A stretch of 64,000 nucleotides of DNA, from positions 1 through 64,000 of the forward strand of contig NZ_JBFONT020000004.1 in the NCBI RefSeq assembly GCF_040779325.2, written 5' to 3'. Numbering within the stretch: the stretch's first letter is position 1; every line of letters begins with the position of its first letter. A program made the translations under genes and the position numbers. Positions 15,467 to 24,334 of the stretch are shown here, piece by piece. This DNA comes from Aestuariibius violaceus. Lineage in GTDB: Bacteria > Pseudomonadota > Alphaproteobacteria > Rhodobacterales > Rhodobacteraceae. The notes beneath the pieces are model-generated. The model was not told the DNA's origin. It made no database searches and worked only from the letters and a program-made list of their open reading frames with translations.

Positions 15467-16045
15467 ATGGCGAACGAGATCGAAAGCGTCCTCGCCAGTC
15501 TTGAACAGACAGCCAAGGGACAGGAAACGGTCAAGATCGGCGATATCCTCGCAGGGCTCGGCGAACGCGGCTTCGGTCCTATCCTGTTGATCTTGAGCAT
15601 GTTTTTGATCCTGCCCGTCGGCATGATCCCCGGCATGCCCGGTGTCGTCGGGGCCGCCCTGATCATCGTGGGCTGGCAGCTTTTCCGCGGGAAGAAGGGC
15701 ATCTGGCTGCCGTACTACGTGACCAAGCGGCACCTCCCCGTCAGCACGATCGGCAAGATCATCGCGAAGATCCGCCCCCTTGCTGAACGAACGGATCGGC
15801 TGTTCGGCCACCGCCTGCAGCGGCTGACGCAAAACCGCATCGTCTTGATCACGGGCGGCGCCGGTATCCTACTGTCTGGGTCGATCATGGTGACGATCGG
15901 CTTCATTCCGGGCCTCCCCGCGACACTTGCCCTGCCGATCCTGCTCTTCGGGCTCGGTCTCACCACCGGAAACGGCGTCGTGGTTCTGGCAGGATATGCG
16001 CTGGTGATTCCGGCCGTCATCCTCATCTTCTGGCTCCTCGGATGA
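15467..16045 (+). CDS. ExoD-family exopolysaccharide synthesis membrane protein
   Basis: 192 residues from ATG 15467. Membrane segments include FGPILLILSMFLILPVGMIPGMPGVVGAALIIVGWQLF, RIVLITGGAGILLSGSIMVTIGFIPGLPATLALPILLFGLG and a C-terminal helix. The repeated P-G-x-P turns and overall order match the ExoD family, named from a rhizobial gene affecting exopolysaccharide and stress tolerance. Molecular role unknown. It starts 23 bases after the DUF3299 gene but is probably functionally separate. Confidence 0.85.
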   Translation: MANEIESVLASLEQTAKGQETVKIGDILAGLGERGFGPILLILSMFLILPVGMIPGMPGVVGAALIIVGWQLFRGKKGIWLPYYVTKRHLPVSTIGKIIAKIRPLAERTDRLFGHRLQRLTQNRIVLITGGAGILLSGSIMVTIGFIPGLPATLALPILLFGLGLTTGNGVVVLAGYALVIPAVILIFWLLG

Positions 16046-16223
16046 CGCTCTGGCCAAGCTGGACTTCACGCATCCGCGACGTGACGTCTCCAACTCCCCG
16101 TATTTCTTGACCTTTCGCGGAAAGTCCCCTACCTGCCACTCAAGTCGAACATCTGGAAATCCGTCCAGATGGGCCGCGCAAGTGACAGCGGCCATGATCG
16201 TGCCGCATCACTGAAAGGGCCCC

Positions 16224-17597
16224 ATGACCAAATTCTCCGATCTCAAGCTGGACCCCAAGGTCCTGAAAGCCATCGACGCCGCTGGCTACACCGAACCCAC
16301 CCCGATCCAGGCAGGCGCCATACCTCCCGCGCTCGAAGGGCGCGACGTCCTCGGCATCGCCCAGACCGGCACCGGCAAAACGGCGAGCTTCACGCTGCCG
16401 ATGATCACCATGCTGAAACGGGGTCGCGCCCGGGCGCGCATGCCGCGTAGCCTGGTGCTTGCCCCCACACGGGAACTGGCCGCGCAAGTCGCTGAAAACT
16501 TTGACGTCTATGCCCAGCACACAAAGCTGACCAAGGCGCTTCTCATCGGTGGCGTCAGCTTCAAAGAGCAGGATGCGCTGATCGACCGCGGCGTCGACGT
16601 TCTGATCGCGACGCCGGGCCGCCTGCTCGATCATTTCGAGCGGGGCAAGCTCCTTCTGACGGGCGTGCAGATCATGGTCGTGGACGAAGCAGACCGGATG
16701 CTCGACATGGGCTTCATCCCCGATATCGAACGCATCTTCGGCCTCACCCCCTTCACCCGCCAGACGCTCTTCTTCTCCGCCACCATGGCGCCCGAGATCG
16801 AGCGGATCACCAACACCTTCCTTGCCAATCCGGCCAAGATCGAAGTCGCCCGCGCCGCCACGACGTCAGAGACGATCACCCAGGGCGTCGTGATGTTCAA
16901 AGCGTCGCGCAAGGACCGGGAAGGCAGCGAAAAGCGCAAGCTTCTCAGAGAGTTGATCTCTTCCGAAGGCGAGGCCTGCAAGAACGCGATCATCTTCTGC
17001 AACCGCAAGGTCGATGTCGATATCGTCGCCAAGTCGATGAAGAAGTACGGTCTCGACGCCGCGGCCATCCATGGTGACCTCGAACAGTCGCACCGGACAC
17101 GCACCCTCGACGGCTTCCGCGACGGATCATTGCGCTTCCTGGTTGCCTCCGACGTCGCCGCCCGCGGCCTCGACATCCCCGATGTGAGCCACGTTTTCAA
17201 CTACGATGTCCCCAGCCACGCCGAAGATTACGTCCACCGCATCGGCCGGACGGGCCGCGCAGGGAAGACGGGCACGACGATGATGATCTGCGTGCCCCGC
17301 GACGAGAAGAACCTCGAGGATATCGAGAAGCTGATCGAACAGCCGGTTCCGCGCCTCGCTAACCCGCTCGGTGGCAGCAGCGCCAAGCCTACTGCGGAAG
17401 AACCTGCGGTGCAGGAAGAAGCCAAGCCCAAGCGCTCCCGCTCCAGGTCGCGCCGCAAGCCCGAAGAGACCGAAGCGAAACCCGGGCCCGCGCCTCAAAG
17501 AAGCAAGCCGAAGGAAGAGCAGACCGTCGGCTGGGGCGGTGACCTACCGGCCTTCATCGCAAAGAGCTTTGAGGAGCGGATGGCGTCTGCTGGCTAA
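16224..17597 (+). CDS. DEAD-box ATP-dependent RNA helicase (RhlE-like)
   Basis: 457 residues. All motifs are present: Q motif (GYTEPTPIQAGAIPPAL), I (AQTGTGKT), Ia (PTRELAAQV), Ib (TPGRLLD), II (DEAD in VVDEADRMLDMGF), III (SAT), and domain 2 motifs including HGDLEQSHRTRTLDGFRDG, ASDVAARGLDIPDV and HRIGRTGRAG. A basic tail (KPKRSRSRSRRKPEE) is expected to bind RNA. Likely roles are ribosome assembly or RNA decay in the cytoplasm. Only 43 bases separate it from the DUF302 gene, which may be co-transcribed. Confidence 0.95.
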   Translation: MTKFSDLKLDPKVLKAIDAAGYTEPTPIQAGAIPPALEGRDVLGIAQTGTGKTASFTLPMITMLKRGRARARMPRSLVLAPTRELAAQVAENFDVYAQHTKLTKALLIGGVSFKEQDALIDRGVDVLIATPGRLLDHFERGKLLLTGVQIMVVDEADRMLDMGFIPDIERIFGLTPFTRQTLFFSATMAPEIERITNTFLANPAKIEVARAATTSETITQGVVMFKASRKDREGSEKRKLLRELISSEGEACKNAIIFCNRKVDVDIVAKSMKKYGLDAAAIHGDLEQSHRTRTLDGFRDGSLRFLVASDVAARGLDIPDVSHVFNYDVPSHAEDYVHRIGRTGRAGKTGTTMMICVPRDEKNLEDIEKLIEQPVPRLANPLGGSSAKPTAEEPAVQEEAKPKRSRSRSRRKPEETEAKPGPAPQRSKPKEEQTVGWGGDLPAFIAKSFEERMASAG

Positions 17598-17640
17598 AGC
17601 AGGACTGAATTCCAAGAAGATTGCCATTGGAGCCGACCCG

Positions 17641-18102
17641 ATGCGCCTGACAGCCCTTCTTGTCGTCCTGGCCTCGCCCGCACTTGCCGATAGCATGACC
17701 CCGCGCGACGGCTGGGAGGTCTTCAACACCGGAAAACCCTTTGCGGAACTGGTCGAGGACACGCGCGCCGCCATCTCCGATGCCCCGATCAACATCATCA
17801 CACAGGCCAGTGCCTCGAGCGGAGCCCAGAGCCAGGGGATCAACATCCCCGGCAACCGCGTGATCGGCATCTACCGCAACGACTACGCCCGCCGGATGCT
17901 TGCAGCCAGCATCCCCGCGGGCATAGAAGCGCCCCTCCGCCTCTACCTCACCGAAGACAGCGACGGCACCGGCACCCTGTCCTACAAGACCGCCTCAACC
18001 GTCTTTGCGCCCTACATGGAAGAGGCCGGCCCCGACCTGTCTGACCTCGCGATGGAGCTCGACGCCATCCTCACCGATATCGCAGCTGCCGCGACCCGCT
18101 GA
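17641..18102 (+). CDS. Secreted DUF302-family protein
   Basis: 153 residues from ATG 17641. A short signal peptide (MRLTALLVVLASPALA) is followed by a DUF302-like domain: FAELVEDTRAAISDAPINIITQASASSG, NRVIGIYRNDYARRMLAASIPAGIEAPLRLYLTED, and LSYKTASTVF. DUF302 proteins are small and of unknown biochemical function. The frame extends upstream inside the helicase but the signal peptide defines the start. Confidence 0.75.
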   Translation: MRLTALLVVLASPALADSMTPRDGWEVFNTGKPFAELVEDTRAAISDAPINIITQASASSGAQSQGINIPGNRVIGIYRNDYARRMLAASIPAGIEAPLRLYLTEDSDGTGTLSYKTASTVFAPYMEEAGPDLSDLAMELDAILTDIAAAATR

Positions 18103-18115
18103 TCGCCGGTCACCG

Positions 18116-18152
18116 GGCTCTTCGCGAAGAGGTCCGCAAGGACCGATGAGCC
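18116..18152. terminator. Hairpin cluster between convergent genes
   Basis: Between the ends of the DUF302 gene and rnj. It contains the palindrome CTCTTCGCGAAGAG (18118-18131), the stem GGTCC-GCAA-GGACC (18131-18144), and outer arms GGCTC/GAGCC that could enclose both. There is no T-run, so it is at best a bidirectional or Rho-dependent stop. Confidence 0.4.
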
Positions 18153-18157
18153 GCCCG

Positions 18158-19825
18158 TCAAGACAGCCGCGAAATCACTGCCGTCACTTCGGGCTTCCGC
18201 CCGATTTCATCGCTTGCGCTCTGCCGGACGACCCGCCGCAGAAGCTCTTCCAACTTGTCATCATTCCCGATGACACTGCGATCAGCCCGGCCGATCGCCT
18301 GACTCAGATCCTCTTCCAGGACATCGACCAGAGGCGCGTTTGACCGGCCGAGCTCTGAAAGCCCCTTCAGTTCACACCACGGTTCGCCCAACACCTCGCC
18401 TTCCTCATCGACGATCAGCGTTACGGTCACATGCCCGTTCAAGGCCATCCGGATCCGGTCCCGCACAATCCCGTCCAACGCCCCGATCTGCACCGACCCG
18501 TCGAGGTAAGTCCGACCGGACTCGATAAATTCCACCACTTCCGGCCGGTTCCCGGACAGCGAGATCATCATCCCGTTGACCGCCACGACCCCGGCGATGC
18601 CCCGTTCCCCGGCGAGCTTCACATGCTCGCGCAGGTGTCGGTGTTCGCCATGCATAGGCACGAGGATCTGGGGGCTGAGCATCTCGTGCATTGCCTGCAG
18701 ATCGGGCCGGTTGGCATGGCCCGAAACGTGGTAGAGCCCGTCGCTTTCGTCCACCACATCGACGCCCTTCTCGGACAGGGCGTTCATCACGCGGATCACG
18801 CCTTTCTCATTGCCCGGAATGGTCTTGGAGGAGAAGAGGAACAGGTCCCCCTCTTTCAGCTCCAGCCCCTGATACTTCCCGTTTGCGAGCTGGGCCGAGG
18901 CCGCCCGCCGCTCCCCCTGGCTGCCGGTTGCCAGCAGCATCAGATTGGCCCGTGGGATGTCGACCGCCTCCTCAGGCGACACGACCGAAGGGAAATCCGT
19001 GAGGATCCCCTCTTCCACCGCGGCTTCGACCATCCGCCGCATCGCGCGCCCCAAAAGGCAGACGGACCGGCCCGCGGCAACGCCAGCTTCGGCAAGGGTT
19101 TTGAGCCGGGCGACGTTCGACGCAAAGGTCGTCGCCACCACCATCCCGTCATGGCTCGCGATCAGCTTTTCGATCTCAGGCCGCAAGACCGCTTCCGAAC
19201 GTCCGGCGTTCCGGGAGAACACATTCGTCGAGTCGCAGACCAGCGCCCGAACCCCATCCTTCCCGATCTCCCGCCAGAGGTCGTGATCAAATGCCTCGCC
19301 GAGAACCGGCGTTTCGTCGATCTTGAAGTCACCCGTATGCACGACCCGCCCTGCCGGAGAGTCAATCACCAGCCCCGAGCTTTCTGGAATCGAATGGGAA
19401 ATCGGCGCGAAGCCGACCTTGAGTGGTCCAGCAGTCACCACCTCCGGCCATGGCTGCACCACGCGCACTGCGGTCTCAGGCGCGCCGCGCTCCTCCATCT
19501 TCCGCCGCGCGATGTTCCCGGTAAACGCCCGCGTATAGATCGGCGCGCCTAACCGCTCCCAGGTCAGCCCGACGGCCCCCACATGGTCCTCATGGGCGTG
19601 CGTGATGAAGATCGCCTCGATCCGGTCCTTCCGCGCCTCTAACCACGAGATATCGGCAAAGATCAGATCCACGCCCGGCGTCGTATCCATGTCGGGAAAG
19701 GTCACGCCCAGATCCACGACGATCAGCCGCTCCTCATCGGGAGCCCCATAACCATAGACGTAACAATTCATTCCGATCTCCCCCGCGCCTCCGAGGGGGA
19801 GGTAGATCAGTCGCTCGGCGCTCAT
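18158..19825 (-). CDS. rnj: Ribonuclease J
   Basis: 555 residues. The metallo-beta-lactamase core has HAHEDHVGA (zinc ligands) after VVDLGVTFPD, then CDSTNVFSRNAGRSE and the beta-CASP part with ATGSQGERRAA and HVSGHANRPDLQAMHEMLSPQILVPMHGEHRHL. RNase J is a 5'-3' exo- and endoribonuclease acting on mRNA decay and rRNA processing. It ends the nuoN-birA-coaX-rnj run; its ATG is directly after the coaX stop. This linkage is common in Rhodobacteraceae. Confidence 0.95.
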   Translation of the reverse strand: MSAERLIYLPLGGAGEIGMNCYVYGYGAPDEERLIVVDLGVTFPDMDTTPGVDLIFADISWLEARKDRIEAIFITHAHEDHVGAVGLTWERLGAPIYTRAFTGNIARRKMEERGAPETAVRVVQPWPEVVTAGPLKVGFAPISHSIPESSGLVIDSPAGRVVHTGDFKIDETPVLGEAFDHDLWREIGKDGVRALVCDSTNVFSRNAGRSEAVLRPEIEKLIASHDGMVVATTFASNVARLKTLAEAGVAAGRSVCLLGRAMRRMVEAAVEEGILTDFPSVVSPEEAVDIPRANLMLLATGSQGERRAASAQLANGKYQGLELKEGDLFLFSSKTIPGNEKGVIRVMNALSEKGVDVVDESDGLYHVSGHANRPDLQAMHEMLSPQILVPMHGEHRHLREHVKLAGERGIAGVVAVNGMMISLSGNRPEVVEFIESGRTYLDGSVQIGALDGIVRDRIRMALNGHVTVTLIVDEEGEVLGEPWCELKGLSELGRSNAPLVDVLEEDLSQAIGRADRSVIGNDDKLEELLRRVVRQSASDEIGRKPEVTAVISRLS

Positions 19826-20596
19826 TCACAAACCCTTGTTATAGTTGTGGATCACGGTCAGACCGTGCATCGTCAGATCGTCCTCAAAGGCATCAAATAG
19901 CGCCTCGGACTGCTGGAACAAAGGCGCAAGGCCTCCGGTCGAGATCACCTGCATCCCGCGCCCATACTCACCCTTGATCCGCGCGCAGATCTCTTTGACA
20001 AGGCCGATATAGCCCCAAAAAACACCGGACTGCATGCAGGCGACGGTATTGGTGCCGATCACCTTCTGCGGCTTGCTGATGTCGACGTGCGGCAGCGCCG
20101 CGGCGGCATTGTGCAGGGCCTCAAGACTCAGGTTCACCCCCGGCGCGATCACGCCGCCCACATAGGCACCGTCATGAGCAACCACGTCGAAGGTCGTGGC
20201 CGTGCCAAAATCGACGACGACGAGATCACCACCATGTCGGTCGAAGGCGCCAGCCGTATTAACCAGCCGGTCCGGCCCAATCGTCGTACCTTCGTCCACC
20301 CTCGGCTCGACCGGCAGGGCGCAATCTGGTCTTCCCACGACGAGGGGCCGGGTGTTGAAGTACCGGTCCGCCAGGACGCGGAGATTGAAGACCACCCGCG
20401 GCACGGTGGAGGACACAATCACCTCGTCGATCTGTACATCCAGCTTATGCAGGTTCATCAGTGTCGAGAGCCAGACATAATACTGGTCCGCCGTCCGTTG
20501 CCACTCTGTCGACGCGCGCCAAGTCGCCAGGAACTGCTCTCCGTCCCAGATCGAAAAAACCGTATTGGTATTGCCGCAGTCGATCGCCAGAAGCAT
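19826..20596 (-). CDS. coaX: Type III pantothenate kinase
   Basis: 256 residues. ASKHA motifs: AIDCGNTNTVFSIWDGE (phosphate 1), GPDRLVNTAGAF, VVDFGTATTFDVV (phosphate 2), PGVNLSLEALHNAAAALPHV and the C-terminal STGGLAPLF. It phosphorylates pantothenate in the first step of coenzyme A synthesis and, unlike CoaA, is not inhibited by CoA. It lies between birA (9 bases) and rnj. Confidence 0.95.
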   Translation of the reverse strand: MLLAIDCGNTNTVFSIWDGEQFLATWRASTEWQRTADQYYVWLSTLMNLHKLDVQIDEVIVSSTVPRVVFNLRVLADRYFNTRPLVVGRPDCALPVEPRVDEGTTIGPDRLVNTAGAFDRHGGDLVVVDFGTATTFDVVAHDGAYVGGVIAPGVNLSLEALHNAAAALPHVDISKPQKVIGTNTVACMQSGVFWGYIGLVKEICARIKGEYGRGMQVISTGGLAPLFQQSEALFDAFEDDLTMHGLTVIHNYNKGL

Positions 20597-20605
20597 CGGA
20601 ACCCC

Positions 20606-21355
20606 TTAGAAATAAACGTCCGCCGCAGCGATGATCTCATGCCCCTTCGGCGTGCCCAGGACGAGGCCGCCGTTCGGGTCCACAGTCTCGAACGTGCCCG
20701 TCACTTCGCCATGCGCCGTCCGCGCTGTGATCACTTCGCCCAGCCGCGCGGCCTTGCGCAGCCAGCTTTCGCGGATCGGGGCAAAACCCATCTCGGCAAT
20801 GAGCGCTTCCTCCGTGGCATAATTTGTCGCCAAGGCATCAAGAAACACTTCCGGCGCCACCCGCTCCCCGCCTTCGCCAAGAAGGCTCACGGGCCGAAAA
20901 TCACCGCCGTCGTCGGGTGGCGTCTCGAGAAGGTTCACCCCGATCCCTACCGCCAGCCAGTCGATGAATCGCCCTGCTCCGCTGCTTTCCAGAAGGATTC
21001 CGGCAATCTTCCCTTCATTCAGCAGTACGTCATTCGGCCATTTCAACCCAAGTGCATCCCGGTCGACATAAAGCGCCAGCGTCTCGAACAGCGCATTGGC
21101 CGCCATGAAGGACCGCAGGGCCGCCTCTGCCGGTGTGCATCCGGGGCGGCTGATATAGGTGGCCGCGAAGTTCCCCTTTGGATGCTGCCAGTGCCGCCCG
21201 CGACGCCCTCTGGCCGCCGTCTGGCGCCGGGCGAAGATCCATGTTGCCCGCTCCAGCTCCCGTGCCCGCCGGGCGGCTTCCGCCATGGTGCTGTCGACCT
21301 CGTCAAGGACGATCCGGCCGACCCCTTCCGGCCAAAGAAGGCGGTCAGTTGACAA
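20606..21355 (-). CDS. birA: Biotin--[acetyl-CoA-carboxylase] ligase
   Basis: 249 residues from TTG 21355, which overlaps the nuoN stop; no ATG or GTG exists between there and the conserved IVLDEVDSTMAEA. Catalytic motifs: RQTAARGRRGRHWQHPKGNF (biotinyl-AMP loop), LGLKWPNDVLLNEGKIAGILLE, and a C-terminal SH3-like part (GTFETVDPNGGLVLGTPKGH). There is no N-terminal HTH, so it is a pure ligase and not a repressor. It attaches biotin to carrier proteins. Translationally coupled to nuoN. Confidence 0.93.
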   Translation of the reverse strand: MSTDRLLWPEGVGRIVLDEVDSTMAEAARRARELERATWIFARRQTAARGRRGRHWQHPKGNFAATYISRPGCTPAEAALRSFMAANALFETLALYVDRDALGLKWPNDVLLNEGKIAGILLESSGAGRFIDWLAVGIGVNLLETPPDDGGDFRPVSLLGEGGERVAPEVFLDALATNYATEEALIAEMGFAPIRESWLRKAARLGEVITARTAHGEVTGTFETVDPNGGLVLGTPKGHEIIAAADVYF

Positions 21356-22781
21356 GCGATTCCGCCGCGGCGAGCGCCAGCGGGTCGATCCCGAAGAAGT
21401 TGATAACCCCAAAGACCATCACGGCCGCCGACGCAACGAGGAACCCCCACAGAACCGGCGGTGTCCCGCGGTCAAGCGCGTCGCGCTCTTCCCCGAAATA
21501 CATGTAGTAGACGATACGCAGATAATAGAACGCGCCGATTACGCTCGCCAGAACACCCGCAATAGCAAGCCAGGCCAGCCCGCCGTCATAGGCCGCGCGC
21601 AGCACGTAGAACTTGCCGAAAAACCCCAGAAGCGGCGGCACCCCGGCGAGCGAGAACATCAGGATCAGCATCGCCAGCGCCTTGAGCGGCTCCTTGTCGG
21701 AATAGCTCTTGAGCGCTGCGATATCCGTCACAGGCATTCCATCCTTCTCCATCGACAGGATGAAGGCGAAGGTGCCTATGTTCATCACAACATAGATCAC
21801 CATGTAGACCAGCATCGCCTGCACACCGAAGGCCGTGCCCGCCGCCAATCCCATCAGAGCGAACCCCATATGCGCGATCGAGGAATAGGCCATCAGCCGC
21901 TTGATATTGGTCTGCCCAATCGCCGCGACAGCGCCCAGGAACATCGATACGACACTCAGGAACGCCACAATCTGCTGCCAGTCACCGACGATCCCGCCAA
22001 AGGCGTCGTGAACGACGCGCGCGAAAAGCGCCATCGCGGCAACCTTCGGTGCGGTTGCGAAGAACGCCGTCACCGGCGTGGGTGAGCCCTCGTAGACGTC
22101 CGGCGTCCACATATGGAACGGCGCGGCTGAGACCTTGAAGGCGAAACCTGCGATCAGGAACACCAGCCCGAACAGCAGTCCGATCGACACCTCGCCCTGC
22201 GCCGCCTCGATGATGCCGGCGAACTCGGTCGTGCCCGCATAGCCGTAGGTCAGCGACGCGCCGTAGAGCAGCAGGCCCGACGACAATGCGCCGAGGACAA
22301 AGTATTTCAGCCCGGCTTCGGTCGACTTCACGCTGTCCCGTCGCAAGGCGGCGACGACGTAGAGCGACAGCGACTGCAGCTCAAGCCCCATATAGAGCGT
22401 GATCAGGTCGTTTGCCGAAACCATGACCATCATGCCGACAGCGGCTAGCGCGACCAGCAGCGGATACTCAAACCGCAAGAGATCCCTGCGCGCCATGTAT
22501 CCTTCGCTCATCAGCAGCACCGCCGCCGCACTGAGCAGGATCACGACCTTGGCAAAGCGCGCAAAGCTGTCATCGATGAAACTGCCGAAGAACGCCTCCC
22601 GCGGGGGCCCGCCCATCGAGGCAATCCAGAACGCCATGATCGCGAAGACCGCACAGGTTGCCCACAGCATCATCGGCGCCCATCGATCCTTGCCGCCATA
22701 GACGCACACGATCAGCCCGAGCATGGCAAAACAGGCCAGCAAGAGCTCTGGCAGAACGATCTGGATATCTTCACCGATCAT
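21345..22781 (-). CDS. nuoN: NADH-quinone oxidoreductase subunit N
   Basis: 478 residues with about fourteen membrane helices; antiporter-like subunit of complex I. Conserved pieces include LYMGLELQSLSLYVVAALRRD (TM5 Glu), KVSAAPFHMWTPDVYEGSP with the key Lys, and RLMAYSSIAHMGFALMGLAAG. It is one of three proton-pumping modules. It overlaps nuoM (TGATG) upstream and the birA start downstream. Confidence 0.97.
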   Translation of the reverse strand: MIGEDIQIVLPELLLACFAMLGLIVCVYGGKDRWAPMMLWATCAVFAIMAFWIASMGGPPREAFFGSFIDDSFARFAKVVILLSAAAVLLMSEGYMARRDLLRFEYPLLVALAAVGMMVMVSANDLITLYMGLELQSLSLYVVAALRRDSVKSTEAGLKYFVLGALSSGLLLYGASLTYGYAGTTEFAGIIEAAQGEVSIGLLFGLVFLIAGFAFKVSAAPFHMWTPDVYEGSPTPVTAFFATAPKVAAMALFARVVHDAFGGIVGDWQQIVAFLSVVSMFLGAVAAIGQTNIKRLMAYSSIAHMGFALMGLAAGTAFGVQAMLVYMVIYVVMNIGTFAFILSMEKDGMPVTDIAALKSYSDKEPLKALAMLILMFSLAGVPPLLGFFGKFYVLRAAYDGGLAWLAIAGVLASVIGAFYYLRIVYYMYFGEERDALDRGTPPVLWGFLVASAAVMVFGVINFFGIDPLALAAAESLVN

Positions 22782-24334
22782 TGCGACACACTCCCGCTCT
22801 CGGCGAACTGCGTGGCGGTCTCGAACCGCAGCACAGCTTCCTCGTAGTTGCCCACCAGGGCCTCAACGCTCGGCCCGATGATATCCGTTACCAGCGCCGG
22901 ATAGACCCCCAACAGCAGCGTCATCACGACCAGCGGCGCGAAGATGAACTTCTCCCGCCTCGTCATGTCAGTGATCGACCGCAGGCTCTCCTTGATCAGA
23001 TCGCCCAGGACGACCCTCCGGTATAGCCATAGCGCATAAGCCGCCGAAAAGATCACGCCGGTCGCCGCAACAAGCGCGACCCAGGTATTCACCTGGAATA
23101 CACCGATGAGGGTCAGGAACTCACCCACGAACCCGCTCGTTCCCGGCAGGCCGACATTGGCCATCGTGAACAGCATGAAGATCAGCGCATAGGCCGGCAT
23201 CCGGTTCACGAGGCCCCCATAGGCATCGATATCGCGCGTATGCATCCGGTCGTAAATCACACCAACACAGAGGAAGAGCGCGCCAGAGATGAAGCCGTGG
23301 CTCAGCATCTGAAAGATCGCCCCGTCGATCCCCTGCTGGTTCGCCGCGAAGATCCCCATCGTCACGAACCCCATATGGGCGACCGAGGAATAGGCGATCA
23401 GCTTTTTCATATCCTCCTGCACCAGCGCCACAAGCGAGGTGTAGACGATCGCAATTGCGCTGATCCACAGGACGAACGGCGCCATCAGGTCGCTGGCCAC
23501 CGGGAACATCGGCAGAGAGAACCGAAGGAAGCCATAGCCTCCCATCTTCAGAAGGATCGCAGCCAGCACCACCGACCCCGCCGTTGGCGCCTGCACGTGG
23601 GCATCCGGCAACCAGGTATGGACCGGCCACATTGGCATCTTCACCGCGAAGGACGCGAAGAAGGCGATCCACATCAGCGTCTGCGCCCCACCGATCACCG
23701 TGAAGCCGAGGATCCGCATCGGATCGGACGAGAACTCGTGCGACAGAAGCGTCGGGATATCCGTTGTCCCCGCCTGAGCGTACATCGCGATCATTGCGAC
23801 CAGCATCAGGACCGACCCGAGGAAGGTGTAGAGGAAGAACTTGAAGGACGCATAGATGCGGTCCTTCCCGCCCCAGATCCCGATTATCAGGAACATCGGG
23901 ATCAACCCGGCCTCGAAGAACAGGTAGAACAGCACCAGATCAAGCGCACAAAAGACGCCCAGCATCAGCGTCTCGAGCACGAGGAAGGCGATCATGTACT
24001 CCTTCGTCCGGTGCGTGACGTCCCAGGCAGACCAGATGACGAGCGGCATCAGGAACGTCGTCAGCATCACGAACAGGACGCTGATCCCGTCGACGCCCAT
24101 CTTGTAGGTGAGGCCAAAGACCCACTCGGCCTCCTCCACCATCTGGAAGCCGGTATTGTTGGGATCGAACTGGAAGATAACGAAGAGCGAGACAAGGAAT
24201 GTGGCCACCGTCACGGCCATCGCCACCCACTTGGCATTCCGCTGCGCCTCGGCATCGTCGCCGCGCAGGAACAGCGCGAGGATCATTGCCGCGATCAGCG
24301 GCATGAAGGTGATAAGCGACAGGAGGTTGTCCAT
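22778..24334 (-). CDS. nuoM: NADH-quinone oxidoreductase subunit M
   Basis: 518 residues, about fourteen helices. Conserved blocks: FFEAGLIPMFLIIGIWGGKDRIYASFKFFLYT (TM5 Glu region), VKMPMWPVHTWLPDAHVQAPTAGSV (TM7/8 Lys and helix breaks), and KLIAYSSVAHMGFVTMG. Proton-pumping subunit of complex I in the inner membrane. Overlaps nuoN and shares a base with the end of nuoL. Confidence 0.97.
   Translation of the reverse strand: MDNLLSLITFMPLIAAMILALFLRGDDAEAQRNAKWVAMAVTVATFLVSLFVIFQFDPNNTGFQMVEEAEWVFGLTYKMGVDGISVLFVMLTTFLMPLVIWSAWDVTHRTKEYMIAFLVLETLMLGVFCALDLVLFYLFFEAGLIPMFLIIGIWGGKDRIYASFKFFLYTFLGSVLMLVAMIAMYAQAGTTDIPTLLSHEFSSDPMRILGFTVIGGAQTLMWIAFFASFAVKMPMWPVHTWLPDAHVQAPTAGSVVLAAILLKMGGYGFLRFSLPMFPVASDLMAPFVLWISAIAIVYTSLVALVQEDMKKLIAYSSVAHMGFVTMGIFAANQQGIDGAIFQMLSHGFISGALFLCVGVIYDRMHTRDIDAYGGLVNRMPAYALIFMLFTMANVGLPGTSGFVGEFLTLIGVFQVNTWVALVAATGVIFSAAYALWLYRRVVLGDLIKESLRSITDMTRREKFIFAPLVVMTLLLGVYPALVTDIIGPSVEALVGNYEEAVLRFETATQFAESGSVSQ

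Noticed and set aside
20087..21352. 421-codon + frame across coaX and birA
   Set aside because: Antisense of two clear genes; codon third positions explain the openness and no domain is seen.
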